Shown: positions 48,201-56,507 of the stretch, in pieces | Layout of the letters: each line of letters starts with the position of its first letter | Position numbering within the stretch: position 1 is the stretch's first letter | Origin: Calditrichia bacterium | GTDB lineage: Bacteria > Calditrichota > Calditrichia > RBG-13-44-9 > J075 | Direction of reading: 5' to 3' | Length of the DNA stretch: 64,000 nucleotides | Assembly (NCBI GenBank): GCA_028284445.1 | Contig: JANQRS010000072.1 | Location: forward strand, 62,001-126,000 | Translations under genes and position numbers: made by a program | Notes under the pieces: generated by a model | Seen by the model: only the letters and a program-made list of their open reading frames with translations | What the model was told of the DNA's origin: nothing | The model's database searches: none

Positions 48201-51200
48201 CACCAGCAAGTATTTCCCTATGGTTGACCGCCGGGAACGATCATTACCGTATAAGTGCGAAAGCTGGATGGAGGTCTCGCAGACTGAAGCAGAACCGGGC
48301 GATACGCTTCGTATATTTTGGGGCTCCAGTCATACTCAAAATGAAGCGCAGCTGACCATTCACTTTGGCAACCGGCAGTGGAAACAACTGTGGGTGTCTG
48401 GCGATGAAGGCCTTCAGGAAATTAAGGTGCCGGTTCAGGAATCATATCGCAACAACTTTACCATCAGCATATTGATGATCAAAAATGGGCGCACATACTC
48501 ATATATCCGCGAAATTTCAACGCCGGGAGCAAGACAGCCAATAAACATCTCCTGGGACACATTTCGGGACCGCCTCACTCCCGGGAAGCCCGAGGAATGG
48601 CGGCTGCGGGTATCAACCGCAGCCGGTAAGCCAGCGACCGTGGAAGCTGCTGCCACACTTTATGACGCGAGCCTCGATAAGTTGGATAAGCATGATTGGA
48701 AATATACTCTCGAATTTAACCGTCGAATGAATTATTCCGCTTACAATGCAGATTTAAATAGCTTCAAAACAATTCGTGATTACGGCACTCCTTCGCATCC
48801 TTTACGGTATCGACGCGCGCCGCTGTATGGATATGACATTCTAAATTGGAGTACAACTGACGGTGGTGGTTTGATCAGGCGAATAAACCTGCCCAGATAT
48901 GATGGCAATAAAAGCGACAGCACTGATAATGATGATCAGATTATGGGCTATGTCTACGATGCCCATAGCGGTGAAGCGCTACCCGGCGTCAACGTCAATA
49001 TTGAGGGTACAACACTGGGAGGGGCCACAGATTTCGACGGCTTTTTTCTGATCAAGACACCACCGGGATTGGGGCGGGTTAAAATAAGATGCTCCTTTAT
49101 CGGATATCAGTCCCTGATACTGGAAGGTGCGCCCGGATACGCTATTGAAGCATATTTACAAGAATCAGTTATCGAAGGCGAGGGGGTCTTAATAACTGCG
49201 AGTAGACCATTTACAGAAAGTATGTTGGCCAACTCTGTCCAGGCAATTGAAGAAGATTCAGATCAGCCGGTCATTTCCAGGTCATCAGACCACTTGCGCA
49301 GTAACCATTTGAGCAGCGATTTCAAAATGCGCCGGGACTTTAATGAAACGGCATTCTTTTATCCGCACCTGCGCTCAGACAGCAGCGGCATCATTCGTAT
49401 TCCCTTTACGCCAACAGATGGCCTGACTAGCTGGCAATTTATGGCAGCAATTCACGACAAGAATCTGGCAACTACGATAGCGAAAGCAGAAGCTATTTCC
49501 GAAAAACCATTGATGATTATCGCAAATCCACCGCGTTTCCTGTTGCAAGGAGATAGCCTGACGCTAACTGCCAAGCTCATCAATGCCAGCGCAGCCAAGC
49601 AGAGAGGATTTGTGAAGCTGGAATTACGGGATAGCTATGGCAACACAGTCGATTCAACGGTCACCTATTCTTCCCAAAGGCAGCAATTTGAGCTGGGACC
49701 GGGAGAAACGCGGACGTTTTCGTGGCCGTTGTTTATCGAATCAAACCTGGCGGGAGTCACCTATCGACTTCAGGCAGTTGGTAACCATTTCAGTGATGGC
49801 GAAGAAAATCATTTGCCGGTCCATCCCAGGGGCATTAAGATAACCGAGACGCTTCCCCTGACCGTACCGGGGGGCACGACAAGAACATTCGAATTAGCAT
49901 CTCTGACTGATAGTTCTTCATCATCTCAGAAAAACCATCTAAAACTGACATTTAATTTCAACCCAAATCCCGTTTGGAATATTCTTCAAGCATTTCCATA
50001 CCTGCTGGAATTCCCGTACGATTGCGCAGAACAAACAATGAGCCGATTGACAGCAAATATCCTGGCGTTGTCTCTGTTGGATCAATATCCTCAGATTAGC
50101 AAGACCCTGGCAGGTTGGAGATCCACCTCCGACAGTACAGCAAAAACAGCCACTGCAAGTCCCTGGATGAAGGCATTGCCTGGTAGAGAAGCGCAACGTC
50201 AAGAAATGGCTCGTCTCTTTGACCGGCAAAGACTTGTCGATGAAAGCATCAAGGCTCTCGAAAAGCTGGACAATCTACAAAATTATGAGGGGAGTTTTCC
50301 CTGGTTCTCCGGCCAGCGCCCATCCCTACGAATTACTCAGCAAGTGGTCGTTCAACTTGCGCATCTCAAACAAATCGGCATCAATCTCAAAACACTGCTC
50401 CCATCTCGCGCCGTGTCTATTCAAAGAATCACCGATCGAAGTTTGCGCTTCCTGGACGGGTGGGCTGCTGGAAAACACCAGCGAATACTATCAGCGGACA
50501 GAGATCCGGCATCTGATCACTTAACTACCGACATGATCCAGTATTTATATCTCCGCAGCATATTCCACGATTTGCCTGTAAAAAAATCGTCCCGCGAAGC
50601 CTACACTTATTGGCAAAAGCAACTGGGCCACTACTATTTGCGTTACAACAGTCAATCCAGCCGCAGCATACAAATGCAGGCCCTGACGGCTATTACTTTA
50701 TACAATTTTGGCGAAAAAGAGAAAGCGCAGGAGATTGTCCGATCTTTGCAGGAACACGCAACATCATCAAGCACAGAGGGTATGTTCTGGCCCGGAAATT
50801 CCGGTGGATATGGGTGGTATGATTCATCTCTGGAAACCCAGGCTTACCTCATTGCCACCTACAGCACCGTTACGCCGCAATCAAAAGATATTGAATCGAT
50901 GAAACACTGGCTGCTAAACCGGAAACGCGGTGTTAAATGGTCAACCACCAAATCTACAGCCACAGCCTGTTATGCGCTGCTGCTGGCCGGAGACAGGTGG
51001 CTGAAGGAAACCAGGCAACCAACTGTCATCGTAGGAAATCACAAATTGGTGCGGGATCAGATTACTGATAAAGTGGAAGCCGGTTCTGGCTATTTCGAAA
51101 AAGAATGGTCAAGCAATGTTATTGTGCCGGCAATGGGCAAACTAGCCATAACTCAGCACAACACGGCTCCCGGATGGGGTAGCCTCAATTGGGAATATCT

Positions 51201-51663
51201 TGAGGACATCGAGAATATTGAAGCATCATCAGATTCGACGATGGCCATCTCAAGACACTTCTTTCTACAGGCCAAAGACACCTTGCTGCCCCTGACCAGG
51301 GAAACGCGCCTAAAGCCTGGTGATCTTATCGTTGTCCAGCTGCTTGTCAAAACGAAACGAGACCTGGATTTTGTTCACCTCAGCAATTCCCGGCCAGCTG
51401 GACTGGAGCCGACAGAGATATATTCCACGACAAAGCGGCAAGGCAATACTTCGTATTATCGCGCCATTTCAGATAGTAAAGACGATTTCTTTATTGAACA
51501 TCTTCCGAGCGGCAGACATACACTGCAGTACGATCTGCGTGTTGTCCATGCGGGCCAATTTTCAAGCGGCATCGCTACTGTTCAGTGTATGTACGCCCCG
51601 GAATATTCCGCGCATACGGGAAGCCAGTCAGTTAGGGTAATAGGGTTGGAGGAGAGTGAGTGA
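45277..51663 (+). CDS. Alpha-2-macroglobulin family protein with inserted carboxypeptidase-regulatory-like domain
   Basis: 2128 residues. A signal peptide (about 1-24) leads to a helical N-terminal region (about 25-340), macroglobulin domains including an MG2 segment (RSIYRPGQMMHFKGVL near 618), an A2M domain (about 1361-1450) and a thioester domain. The thioester motif reads CAEQ with Cys1583 and Gln1586, so the reactive bond can form. A carboxypeptidase-regulatory-like domain is inserted at about 1223-1330 (GYVYDAHSGEALPGVNVNIEG). Such proteins trap or covalently bind proteases and are thought to protect the periplasm; the periplasmic or surface location is inferred. A paralogue begins at 62302. 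Confidence 0.95.
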   Translation: MTLAIGFRGWLSFFIFFSVFTLAQMPDHFDPNKVGLSTYRQDWQIVDSLISKKLPRSALTIVKEIAEQADQDNNTQQMLKAIFFELHLIQGLEGTGWFSKTLETIRQLEAKLVRSKFPVRPVLQSMLAESYAGIYRPKKNNEPATPEDSSDVTTWSNTRLLRKVESLYQSSLTHKEALQQLSLNGFESILIRRSDKRYLRPTLFDLLSHRALDFYETKSLAPSYNAEFPDTLYFASDSVFLDSIEARRGAGLALPAPALIFADLIRFHKKSTTKAIQVELQLERYKFVHKQLSPATRDSLYAAKLHHLYYSTYRTEASIRVALDLGELQEKLLQGYSRDWTIYNKRIDDVLKDIVYFFPEQPEADRCKYFRERIRESYFAFEIERVVIPDHPFLISLTYKSVPEIHIRLIRSDPEHLQSVRSAIIDSAASLVAHNKWIRYYSLLRPIHEWRTTLPGHEDLRRHVTEISMPALEPGHYIVLISSSPQFSASDQTILTGKRFWVSNLGYVIQTTMDSTSTLFVFDRKNGLRRPGVQVQISGENIDAPSWEAPFVADTLLVTDKDGKIVIPKKYGIDSRYDFEIELADSSDRLVTWAKVYAHGFPYNADRIYRKVDFFLDRSIYRPGQMMHFKGVLSDRYFDRDSLITHHTDTVFITDANREVVYKEAFETNEYGSFSGSFVLPEDVLPGQFTIRTRRAIGNKRFRVEFYKRPQFDVVFYPVDRDYQQGDSILVRGIARGYAGQPIADASVSINISQRLEFSSGRDAVYGHPAYGDYYWFQPITEEDLKTTTNETGEFKISFAASPIAGVPEDSLAMYEYEIAAEVVDKGGETRFAVTTAIVSTISRRLALDLPSLVFANENFHLKAYGNDLYGRLAPVKGRLVIRRLLSPNRSLRYRTWDTPDQFTMPEEVFRDRFPHDPYRTENNISQWEHGEIVYDQKIDAERKEDLEIKVDKDWQAGMYVAEWHSIDKRFRAVSTSKYFPMVDRRERSLPYKCESWMEVSQTEAEPGDTLRIFWGSSHTQNEAQLTIHFGNRQWKQLWVSGDEGLQEIKVPVQESYRNNFTISILMIKNGRTYSYIREISTPGARQPINISWDTFRDRLTPGKPEEWRLRVSTAAGKPATVEAAATLYDASLDKLDKHDWKYTLEFNRRMNYSAYNADLNSFKTIRDYGTPSHPLRYRRAPLYGYDILNWSTTDGGGLIRRINLPRYDGNKSDSTDNDDQIMGYVYDAHSGEALPGVNVNIEGTTLGGATDFDGFFLIKTPPGLGRVKIRCSFIGYQSLILEGAPGYAIEAYLQESVIEGEGVLITASRPFTESMLANSVQAIEEDSDQPVISRSSDHLRSNHLSSDFKMRRDFNETAFFYPHLRSDSSGIIRIPFTPTDGLTSWQFMAAIHDKNLATTIAKAEAISEKPLMIIANPPRFLLQGDSLTLTAKLINASAAKQRGFVKLELRDSYGNTVDSTVTYSSQRQQFELGPGETRTFSWPLFIESNLAGVTYRLQAVGNHFSDGEENHLPVHPRGIKITETLPLTVPGGTTRTFELASLTDSSSSSQKNHLKLTFNFNPNPVWNILQAFPYLLEFPYDCAEQTMSRLTANILALSLLDQYPQISKTLAGWRSTSDSTAKTATASPWMKALPGREAQRQEMARLFDRQRLVDESIKALEKLDNLQNYEGSFPWFSGQRPSLRITQQVVVQLAHLKQIGINLKTLLPSRAVSIQRITDRSLRFLDGWAAGKHQRILSADRDPASDHLTTDMIQYLYLRSIFHDLPVKKSSREAYTYWQKQLGHYYLRYNSQSSRSIQMQALTAITLYNFGEKEKAQEIVRSLQEHATSSSTEGMFWPGNSGGYGWYDSSLETQAYLIATYSTVTPQSKDIESMKHWLLNRKRGVKWSTTKSTATACYALLLAGDRWLKETRQPTVIVGNHKLVRDQITDKVEAGSGYFEKEWSSNVIVPAMGKLAITQHNTAPGWGSLNWEYLEDIENIEASSDSTMAISRHFFLQAKDTLLPLTRETRLKPGDLIVVQLLVKTKRDLDFVHLSNSRPAGLEPTEIYSTTKRQGNTSYYRAISDSKDDFFIEHLPSGRHTLQYDLRVVHAGQFSSGIATVQCMYAPEYSAHTGSQSVRVIGLEESE

Positions 51664-51792
51664 AGAGTGACGAATATTTTCTCTTCACCATAAAAAACCG
51701 CGGAGCGGCTACAGCTCTTAGCCCCGATTTTCTTTTCTACTCGGGGAATGAAAATTAAAGAATGAAGATTGAAAAATTCGGTTGGCGGTTGC

Positions 51793-51834
51793 GAAATGAA
51801 AAATGTCAATTGACAAATGACAAATGACAAATGG
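51793..51834. repeat. Short heptamer block related to the 39097 array
   Basis: About five copies of the same ATGACAA-type heptamer, with an ATTGACAA variant, in the convergent intergenic region between the alpha-2-macroglobulin and the sigma-54 activator. Confidence 0.85.
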
Positions 51835-51850
51835 AAAGATATCTCTACGT

Positions 51851-51874
51851 TTTAACGCTTTAACGCTTTAACGC
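51851..51874. repeat. Three perfect tandem TTTAACGC octamers
   Basis: Three head-to-tail copies of TTTAACGC, in the same intergenic region as the heptamer block. No clear role. Confidence 0.9.
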
Positions 51875-51916
51875 CTTGACCAATCAACTATTCAACCAAA
51901 CCCCCATTTGCAGATC

Positions 51917-52987
51917 TCACACTTTCTCAAGCAGTTGCACGGCCGTTAACGCCATCGCATCGCGCGGTTCGATGTTGAGCTTTTCCAGGCGATAGCGCAG
52001 TTTGCCGCGACTGATTTTCACAAGTCTGGCCGCCTTGCTCAGATTTCCACTGGCCTTCCGCAAAGCCCCCAGCAGCAATTTCCGTTCAACATCTTCCAGC
52101 GAAACGCCCTCATCGGGAATATCAAAATAGCTGAGGGTATTCAGATCAAGCGTTGCCGGCGTGGTCGGTGAGGCAGATTTTTCCCTCTGAGGCCGGCGAT
52201 CACGCGAGCGGTGTAAGGCAAGGTGCTCCGGGTCAATGAAACGACCGTCAGTGGTAAGGATAGCCCGGTGCACAGCATTCTTCAGCTGGCGCACATTCCC
52301 CGGCCAACGGTAAGTTAACACCTGCTCCTCGGCCTCTCTGGATAAGCCGACCACCTGACGATTGTATTGCTTGTTCGCCTGCAAAATGAAGTGCTCGCAT
52401 AAGAGGACGATATCATCGCCGCGTTCCCGCAGAGGTGGTACGCGCAGCTCACACACATTCAAGCGATAATAGAGATCCTCGCGGAATTTTTCTTCCTGAA
52501 CGGCTTTCAGGAGATCAACATTGGTGGCGGCAATAATGCGGGTAGAAACAACCACATCCTGGATACCGCCAATCCGGCGAAAACGCTTGTTTTCAACCGC
52601 CTTCAACAATTTCACCTGGAATGAGGGTGTCGTATCCCCAATTTCGTCCAGAAAAATGGTGCCACCGTCTGCCAGCTCAAACAAGCCTTTCTTCTGGTCT
52701 GTCGCGCCGGTAAATGCTCCCTTCATGTAGCCGAAGAGCTCACTTTCCAGAAGCGCCTCCGGGATTGCACCACAATTCACGTCGACAAATGGCTGGTGCG
52801 CCTGTTCTCCCTGGCCGTGCAACATACGCGCAACCAGCTCCTTACCGGTGCCGCTTTCGCCGGTAACCAGAACCGTTACGTTAGGATTACGAGCAATATT
52901 TCGAATTTCAGTCAACAGCTTCTCAATAGCCGGACTCTCGCCAATAATGACATTACCAATCATATTCATGCAGGCATTATCGGACAC
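51917..52987 (-). CDS. Sigma-54-dependent transcriptional activator without a receiver domain
   Basis: 356 residues from a GTG; ATGs at 52969 and 52963 are alternatives with equally weak sites. A very short N-terminus is followed by the AAA+ domain: Walker A GESGTGKE (43-50), the sigma-54-contacting GAFTGA loop (90-95), Walker B FLDEIGD and the arginine-finger region RWPGNVRQL. A Fis-type helix-turn-helix lies at the C-terminus (VERKLLLGALRKASGNLSKAARL). With no receiver or GAF domain, phosphorylation cannot control it directly; a partner protein or level control is likely. Last gene of the peptide-importer cluster (33 bases). Confidence 0.93.
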   Translation of the reverse strand: MSDNACMNMIGNVIIGESPAIEKLLTEIRNIARNPNVTVLVTGESGTGKELVARMLHGQGEQAHQPFVDVNCGAIPEALLESELFGYMKGAFTGATDQKKGLFELADGGTIFLDEIGDTTPSFQVKLLKAVENKRFRRIGGIQDVVVSTRIIAATNVDLLKAVQEEKFREDLYYRLNVCELRVPPLRERGDDIVLLCEHFILQANKQYNRQVVGLSREAEEQVLTYRWPGNVRQLKNAVHRAILTTDGRFIDPEHLALHRSRDRRPQREKSASPTTPATLDLNTLSYFDIPDEGVSLEDVERKLLLGALRKASGNLSKAARLVKISRGKLRYRLEKLNIEPRDAMALTAVQLLEKV

Positions 52988-53020
52988 TTTGCATCAAATT
53001 TAAGGATTGTCTGCGCTCTT

Positions 53021-53881
53021 TTAATCCAGACGCCATTTCTTTTGTAAAGCCTCCCCAATGATGTTAAAACTCATGACCAGCAAGGCAATCAGGCAGCCCG
53101 GAATAGTAGAGATCCACCAGGCAAGCATTAAGGAATCTCGGCCATCATTGATAATATTTCCCCAGGTGGGCGTTGGTGGCTGCACACCGATACCGAGGAA
53201 GCTCAATGCAGATTCCATCAAGACAATTTCTCCAATTTTGAATGGAATCAAGACCAACAGCGGCTGAATGGCATTAGGGAGAACGTGGCGAAAAAGTACC
53301 TGAAAATGACTCAGTCCCATCCCGCGGGCAGCACGCACGTATTCCATTTCACGGATTGCCAATACCTCACCACGAAGCACCCGCGCAATTTCCATCCAGC
53401 TGGTGAGGCTCAGTAGTAATATCAGCGACCAGTTATTCACATTAAAGAGTGCAGCGGCTGCAATGACCAGGAAGACCAGCGGAAATGCCAAAACAAAATC
53501 CAAAAGACGCATCATCACTTTATCAACACGTCCACCCAGGTAGCCGGAAAAGCCGCCATAGAATATCCCAATGCTAAAGCTAAGACATACAACGCTGAAC
53601 GCGATTGTCAGCGATACTCTCCCCCCGTAAATCACGCGGGCAAATATATCACGCCCAAATTTGTCGGTGCCGAAGAGATGCTGCAACGACGGGCTCAGGT
53701 AGCGGCTCTCCAGCAAATTTCCGTGGGCAATGGGATCATGCATGGTAATCCAGTCACCGAATATTGCAGCAACGGTTACCAGGGCCACAATAGCAGTCGC
53801 AGCCCATAGCCCCCAGGGACGCGCACCATGCTTCCGGCTCGATTCCGGTGCTAAATCCCGTGACGACAGCAATCGGCTCAT
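53021..53881 (-). CDS. Peptide ABC transporter permease (OppC/DppC-like)
   Basis: 286 residues, usual length. One membrane helix near the N-terminus and five in the BPD_transp_1 domain, with the coupling (EAA) segment EYVRAARGMGLSHFQVLFRHVLPN. The OppC-type N-terminal domain is recognisable by HDPIAHGNLLESRYLSPS and FGTDKFGRDIFARV. It forms the inner-membrane channel together with the OppB-like permease, whose gene overlaps its start by four bases. Confidence 0.95.
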   Translation of the reverse strand: MSRLLSSRDLAPESSRKHGARPWGLWAATAIVALVTVAAIFGDWITMHDPIAHGNLLESRYLSPSLQHLFGTDKFGRDIFARVIYGGRVSLTIAFSVVCLSFSIGIFYGGFSGYLGGRVDKVMMRLLDFVLAFPLVFLVIAAAALFNVNNWSLILLLSLTSWMEIARVLRGEVLAIREMEYVRAARGMGLSHFQVLFRHVLPNAIQPLLVLIPFKIGEIVLMESALSFLGIGVQPPTPTWGNIINDGRDSLMLAWWISTIPGCLIALLVMSFNIIGEALQKKWRLD

Positions 53882-54846
53882 GTTAAACGAATCCTTGGAT
53901 CAATAAATGCGGCCAATATATCTGCAAGCATGTTGCCGAGGACAACAGCGAAGGCGCCGATGGTTGTTGCCCCGAGAATGGTCGGCGTATCGTGAGCAAA
54001 CACAGCATTTATCAACAGCTGGCCCATTCCCGGCCAGCTAAAGATGTATTCGATGATCGCAGATCCGCCTATTAAGAAGGGAAAGTAAATGCCCCAGAGT
54101 GAAATCAACGGCAGAAGGGCATTCTTCATGGCATAGATGAGAACAATTCGTCGCCGGGAGAGGCCAAAGGCCGTGGCCGTGCGGATATAGTCACTGGCCA
54201 GAACGGTGCGCAGGCTACTTTCTATCAACCGCGCGGTTTGCGCTGAAAAGGGCAAAGCCAAAACCGAGGCGGGCAATACCAGGTGCCAGGCATAGTCAAG
54301 CAAAATGTCGATGCTATTATCAAAATTCTCGAATGATGCCATATGACTCGAAGGCAGCCATCCCAGCAACCCTGAAAAAACAAATATTGCCATAAGGGCC
54401 AGCCAGAATCCCGGGATTGAGTAAAAGAACAACAAAAGCAGGTCAATCGCCTTGGCAAACAGGCGCTTCCCGGCAAGGGCAGAATAGAGCCCAAATGTCA
54501 TCCCAATAATCAACTGCAAAACAAAGACGCTCACCGTGAGCAGCAATGTATTGGGGATGGCCTCTAGCAGCACTTCCGCCACCGGCTGATTATGGCTAAA
54601 AGAAAAGCCAAAATGACCGCTGACCATTTCCTTTAGCCAAACAAAATATTGTTGCCACAGCGGCAAGTCTAATCCCATCTGCTGACGAATCAGGGCGACG
54701 GTCTCCGGATCAATTTCCGGCCGGATATAGATCGATGATGGATCTCCCGGCGCAAGATGCATTAACAGAAAAGTGAGGCTCATGGTTCCCCACAGGATCA
54801 TAAGGGAATTGGCAACCCGGCTTCCCCAATAACGGGCCTGGCTCAT
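53878..54846 (-). CDS. Peptide ABC transporter permease (OppB/DppB-like)
   Basis: 322 residues, usual length. N-terminal signal-anchor (SLMILWGTMSLTFLLMHLAPGDP), five further membrane helices and the coupling segment IRTATAFGLSRRRIVLIYAMKNALLP. A four-base overlap with both neighbours supports translational coupling within a dpp/opp-type operon. Confidence 0.95.
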   Translation of the reverse strand: MSQARYWGSRVANSLMILWGTMSLTFLLMHLAPGDPSSIYIRPEIDPETVALIRQQMGLDLPLWQQYFVWLKEMVSGHFGFSFSHNQPVAEVLLEAIPNTLLLTVSVFVLQLIIGMTFGLYSALAGKRLFAKAIDLLLLFFYSIPGFWLALMAIFVFSGLLGWLPSSHMASFENFDNSIDILLDYAWHLVLPASVLALPFSAQTARLIESSLRTVLASDYIRTATAFGLSRRRIVLIYAMKNALLPLISLWGIYFPFLIGGSAIIEYIFSWPGMGQLLINAVFAHDTPTILGATTIGAFAVVLGNMLADILAAFIDPRIRLT

Positions 54847-55658
54847 TTCCCCTCCATATTGGCAAGCTTGACCGGCAGCGACGCACCCAGCAGTGATCGT
54901 GAATATGGATGATGCCAGCCCATTGTGAATTCATCCGACCGAATCGTCTCGATGACCTGACCGTGACGCATGACGGCAATCCGATCAGCCAGGTAGAGCG
55001 CGGCGGAAATATCATGGGTAATCATTATCAAGGTAAGTGAAAGGCTGCTCTGCAGACTCCTGAATAGATCAAGCACCTTGCGTTTGAGGCGTACATCCAG
55101 GTTTGCGGTTGGTTCATCCGCGATGATACATTGCGGGCGAACCGCCAAGGCCCGGGCAATGACAACGCGCTGCCGCTGGCCTCCGCTTAGCTGCTTCGGT
55201 CGGCGCAGGAGCAGTTCCTCCGGTAAATCGACAAGCGCTAACAGCCGATGCAGCTCCGCCGTGATGTCAGCCGGTTGCGGCTCCCGGGCAAGAAGCGGCT
55301 CTGCGAGAGCATCCGCTATCGACATTTTTGGATTCAGCGCTTCGTAGTGGTTCTGCGATATCAGCTGGATCTTCTTGCGATACGCAGCAAGTTCCCGCCC
55401 TGCCAAACTTGAGACGTCTACATCATTATAATATATAGTGCCCTGCTCCGCCTTCATCGCTCTCACCAGGCAGCGAGCCAGAGTTGTTTTGCCGCTGCCC
55501 GATTCACCAACAACCGCCAGGCATTCACCGCGATAAATTGCCATGGAAACATCGCGTACTGCCCAAACAGCGTCATGTCCGCGGCTGCGTTTCCCGCGCG
55601 TGCGGTGAAAACACTTTCCCAATTGATCTATCTTCAGGATGGGATCACTGATTGCCAT
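54843..55658 (-). CDS. Peptide ABC transporter ATP-binding protein (OppF/DppF-like)
   Basis: 271 residues. Walker A GESGSGKTT, the LSGGQRQRVVIARAL signature, Walker B CIIADEPTANLD and the switch His in ITHDISAAL are intact. It lacks the long C-terminal oligopeptide_HPY extension common in OppD/F but otherwise matches the F-type half. Drives import with the D-type ATPase. Overlaps the preceding gene by 25 bases. Confidence 0.94.
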   Translation of the reverse strand: MAISDPILKIDQLGKCFHRTRGKRSRGHDAVWAVRDVSMAIYRGECLAVVGESGSGKTTLARCLVRAMKAEQGTIYYNDVDVSSLAGRELAAYRKKIQLISQNHYEALNPKMSIADALAEPLLAREPQPADITAELHRLLALVDLPEELLLRRPKQLSGGQRQRVVIARALAVRPQCIIADEPTANLDVRLKRKVLDLFRSLQSSLSLTLIMITHDISAALYLADRIAVMRHGQVIETIRSDEFTMGWHHPYSRSLLGASLPVKLANMEGK

Positions 55659-56503
55659 TGCTCCCCTCCCTCCGTTTGCCGCGCTGCGTCGGCAAGCAGC
55701 GTCACCGGCAGATCAGACCAGAGATCATCTTCAATCAGGCGACGGGTATACGCATGTTTCGGCTTGTCAAAAATCATATCGACAGGGCCGGTTTCTACAA
55801 CCTCACCTCGATACAGCACCACCAGTCGATCCGCCACCTGTCGCACCATCTGTAGATTGTGACTGATCAGCAACAACCCAAATCCGCGCTCCTTCTGCAT
55901 GCGAGACAGCAGCTCCAGAATACGAACCTGGATGGTTGCATCGAGCGCAGATGTCGGCTCATCGGCAATGACAAGCGACGGGCGACAGCTAAGCGCCATG
56001 GCAATCATACAGCGCTGCGCCATACCACCGCTTAGTTGATGCGGATAGGCATTGAAGACCGCTTCCGGATTGTCCAGGGCAACATCTGCCAGCAATTGAA
56101 GTACATGCCGGGTCGCCGCTTTCTTATTGTATTGCAAATGGCGACGCACAACGTCGCGGATTTGTCTTCCAACCGAAAAAACCGGGTTGAAGGCAGAGTG
56201 CGCATTTTGAAAAATCATGGCAATCTCCTTCCCGCGTAGCGCTGCCAGTGAAGCGGCATTCGCGGGATCCAGAACCCCGCCGTCAAAATGCATCTTACCG
56301 GCTGAACAGTATGTGCCGGATGGCAGCATACCGAGCAAGGCCATACTCATCATGGTTTTCCCGGCCCCGGATTCACCAATCACGGCCAGCACTTCATGTC
56401 TTTCCAGGGAAAGCGAAATCCGCTTCAGTAGTGGTGTTTCAGACTGATCGTTCTTTGCAACAACACTTAGTTCCGAAACCTCGAGCAAGGCTGGCGCAGT
56501 CAT
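55634..56503 (-). CDS. Peptide ABC transporter ATP-binding protein (OppD/DppD-like)
   Basis: 289 residues. I choose the ATG at 56503, four bases after the binding-protein stop; a longer frame to 56554 would overlap that gene by 47 bases. Walker A GESGAGKTM, signature LSGGMAQRCMIAMAL, Walker B LVIADEPTSALD and the switch His in ISHNLQMVRQ are present. It ends with the characteristic HAYTRRLIEDDLW segment of the C-terminal HPY region. Confidence 0.94.
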   Translation of the reverse strand: MTAPALLEVSELSVVAKNDQSETPLLKRISLSLERHEVLAVIGESGAGKTMMSMALLGMLPSGTYCSAGKMHFDGGVLDPANAASLAALRGKEIAMIFQNAHSAFNPVFSVGRQIRDVVRRHLQYNKKAATRHVLQLLADVALDNPEAVFNAYPHQLSGGMAQRCMIAMALSCRPSLVIADEPTSALDATIQVRILELLSRMQKERGFGLLLISHNLQMVRQVADRLVVLYRGEVVETGPVDMIFDKPKHAYTRRLIEDDLWSDLPVTLLADAARQTEGGEQWQSVIPS

Positions 56504-56507
56504 ATCA

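Noticed and set aside
55639..55866. Small plus-strand frames over the peptide ABC ATPase genes
   Set aside because: Shadows of the ATP-binding protein genes on the other strand.
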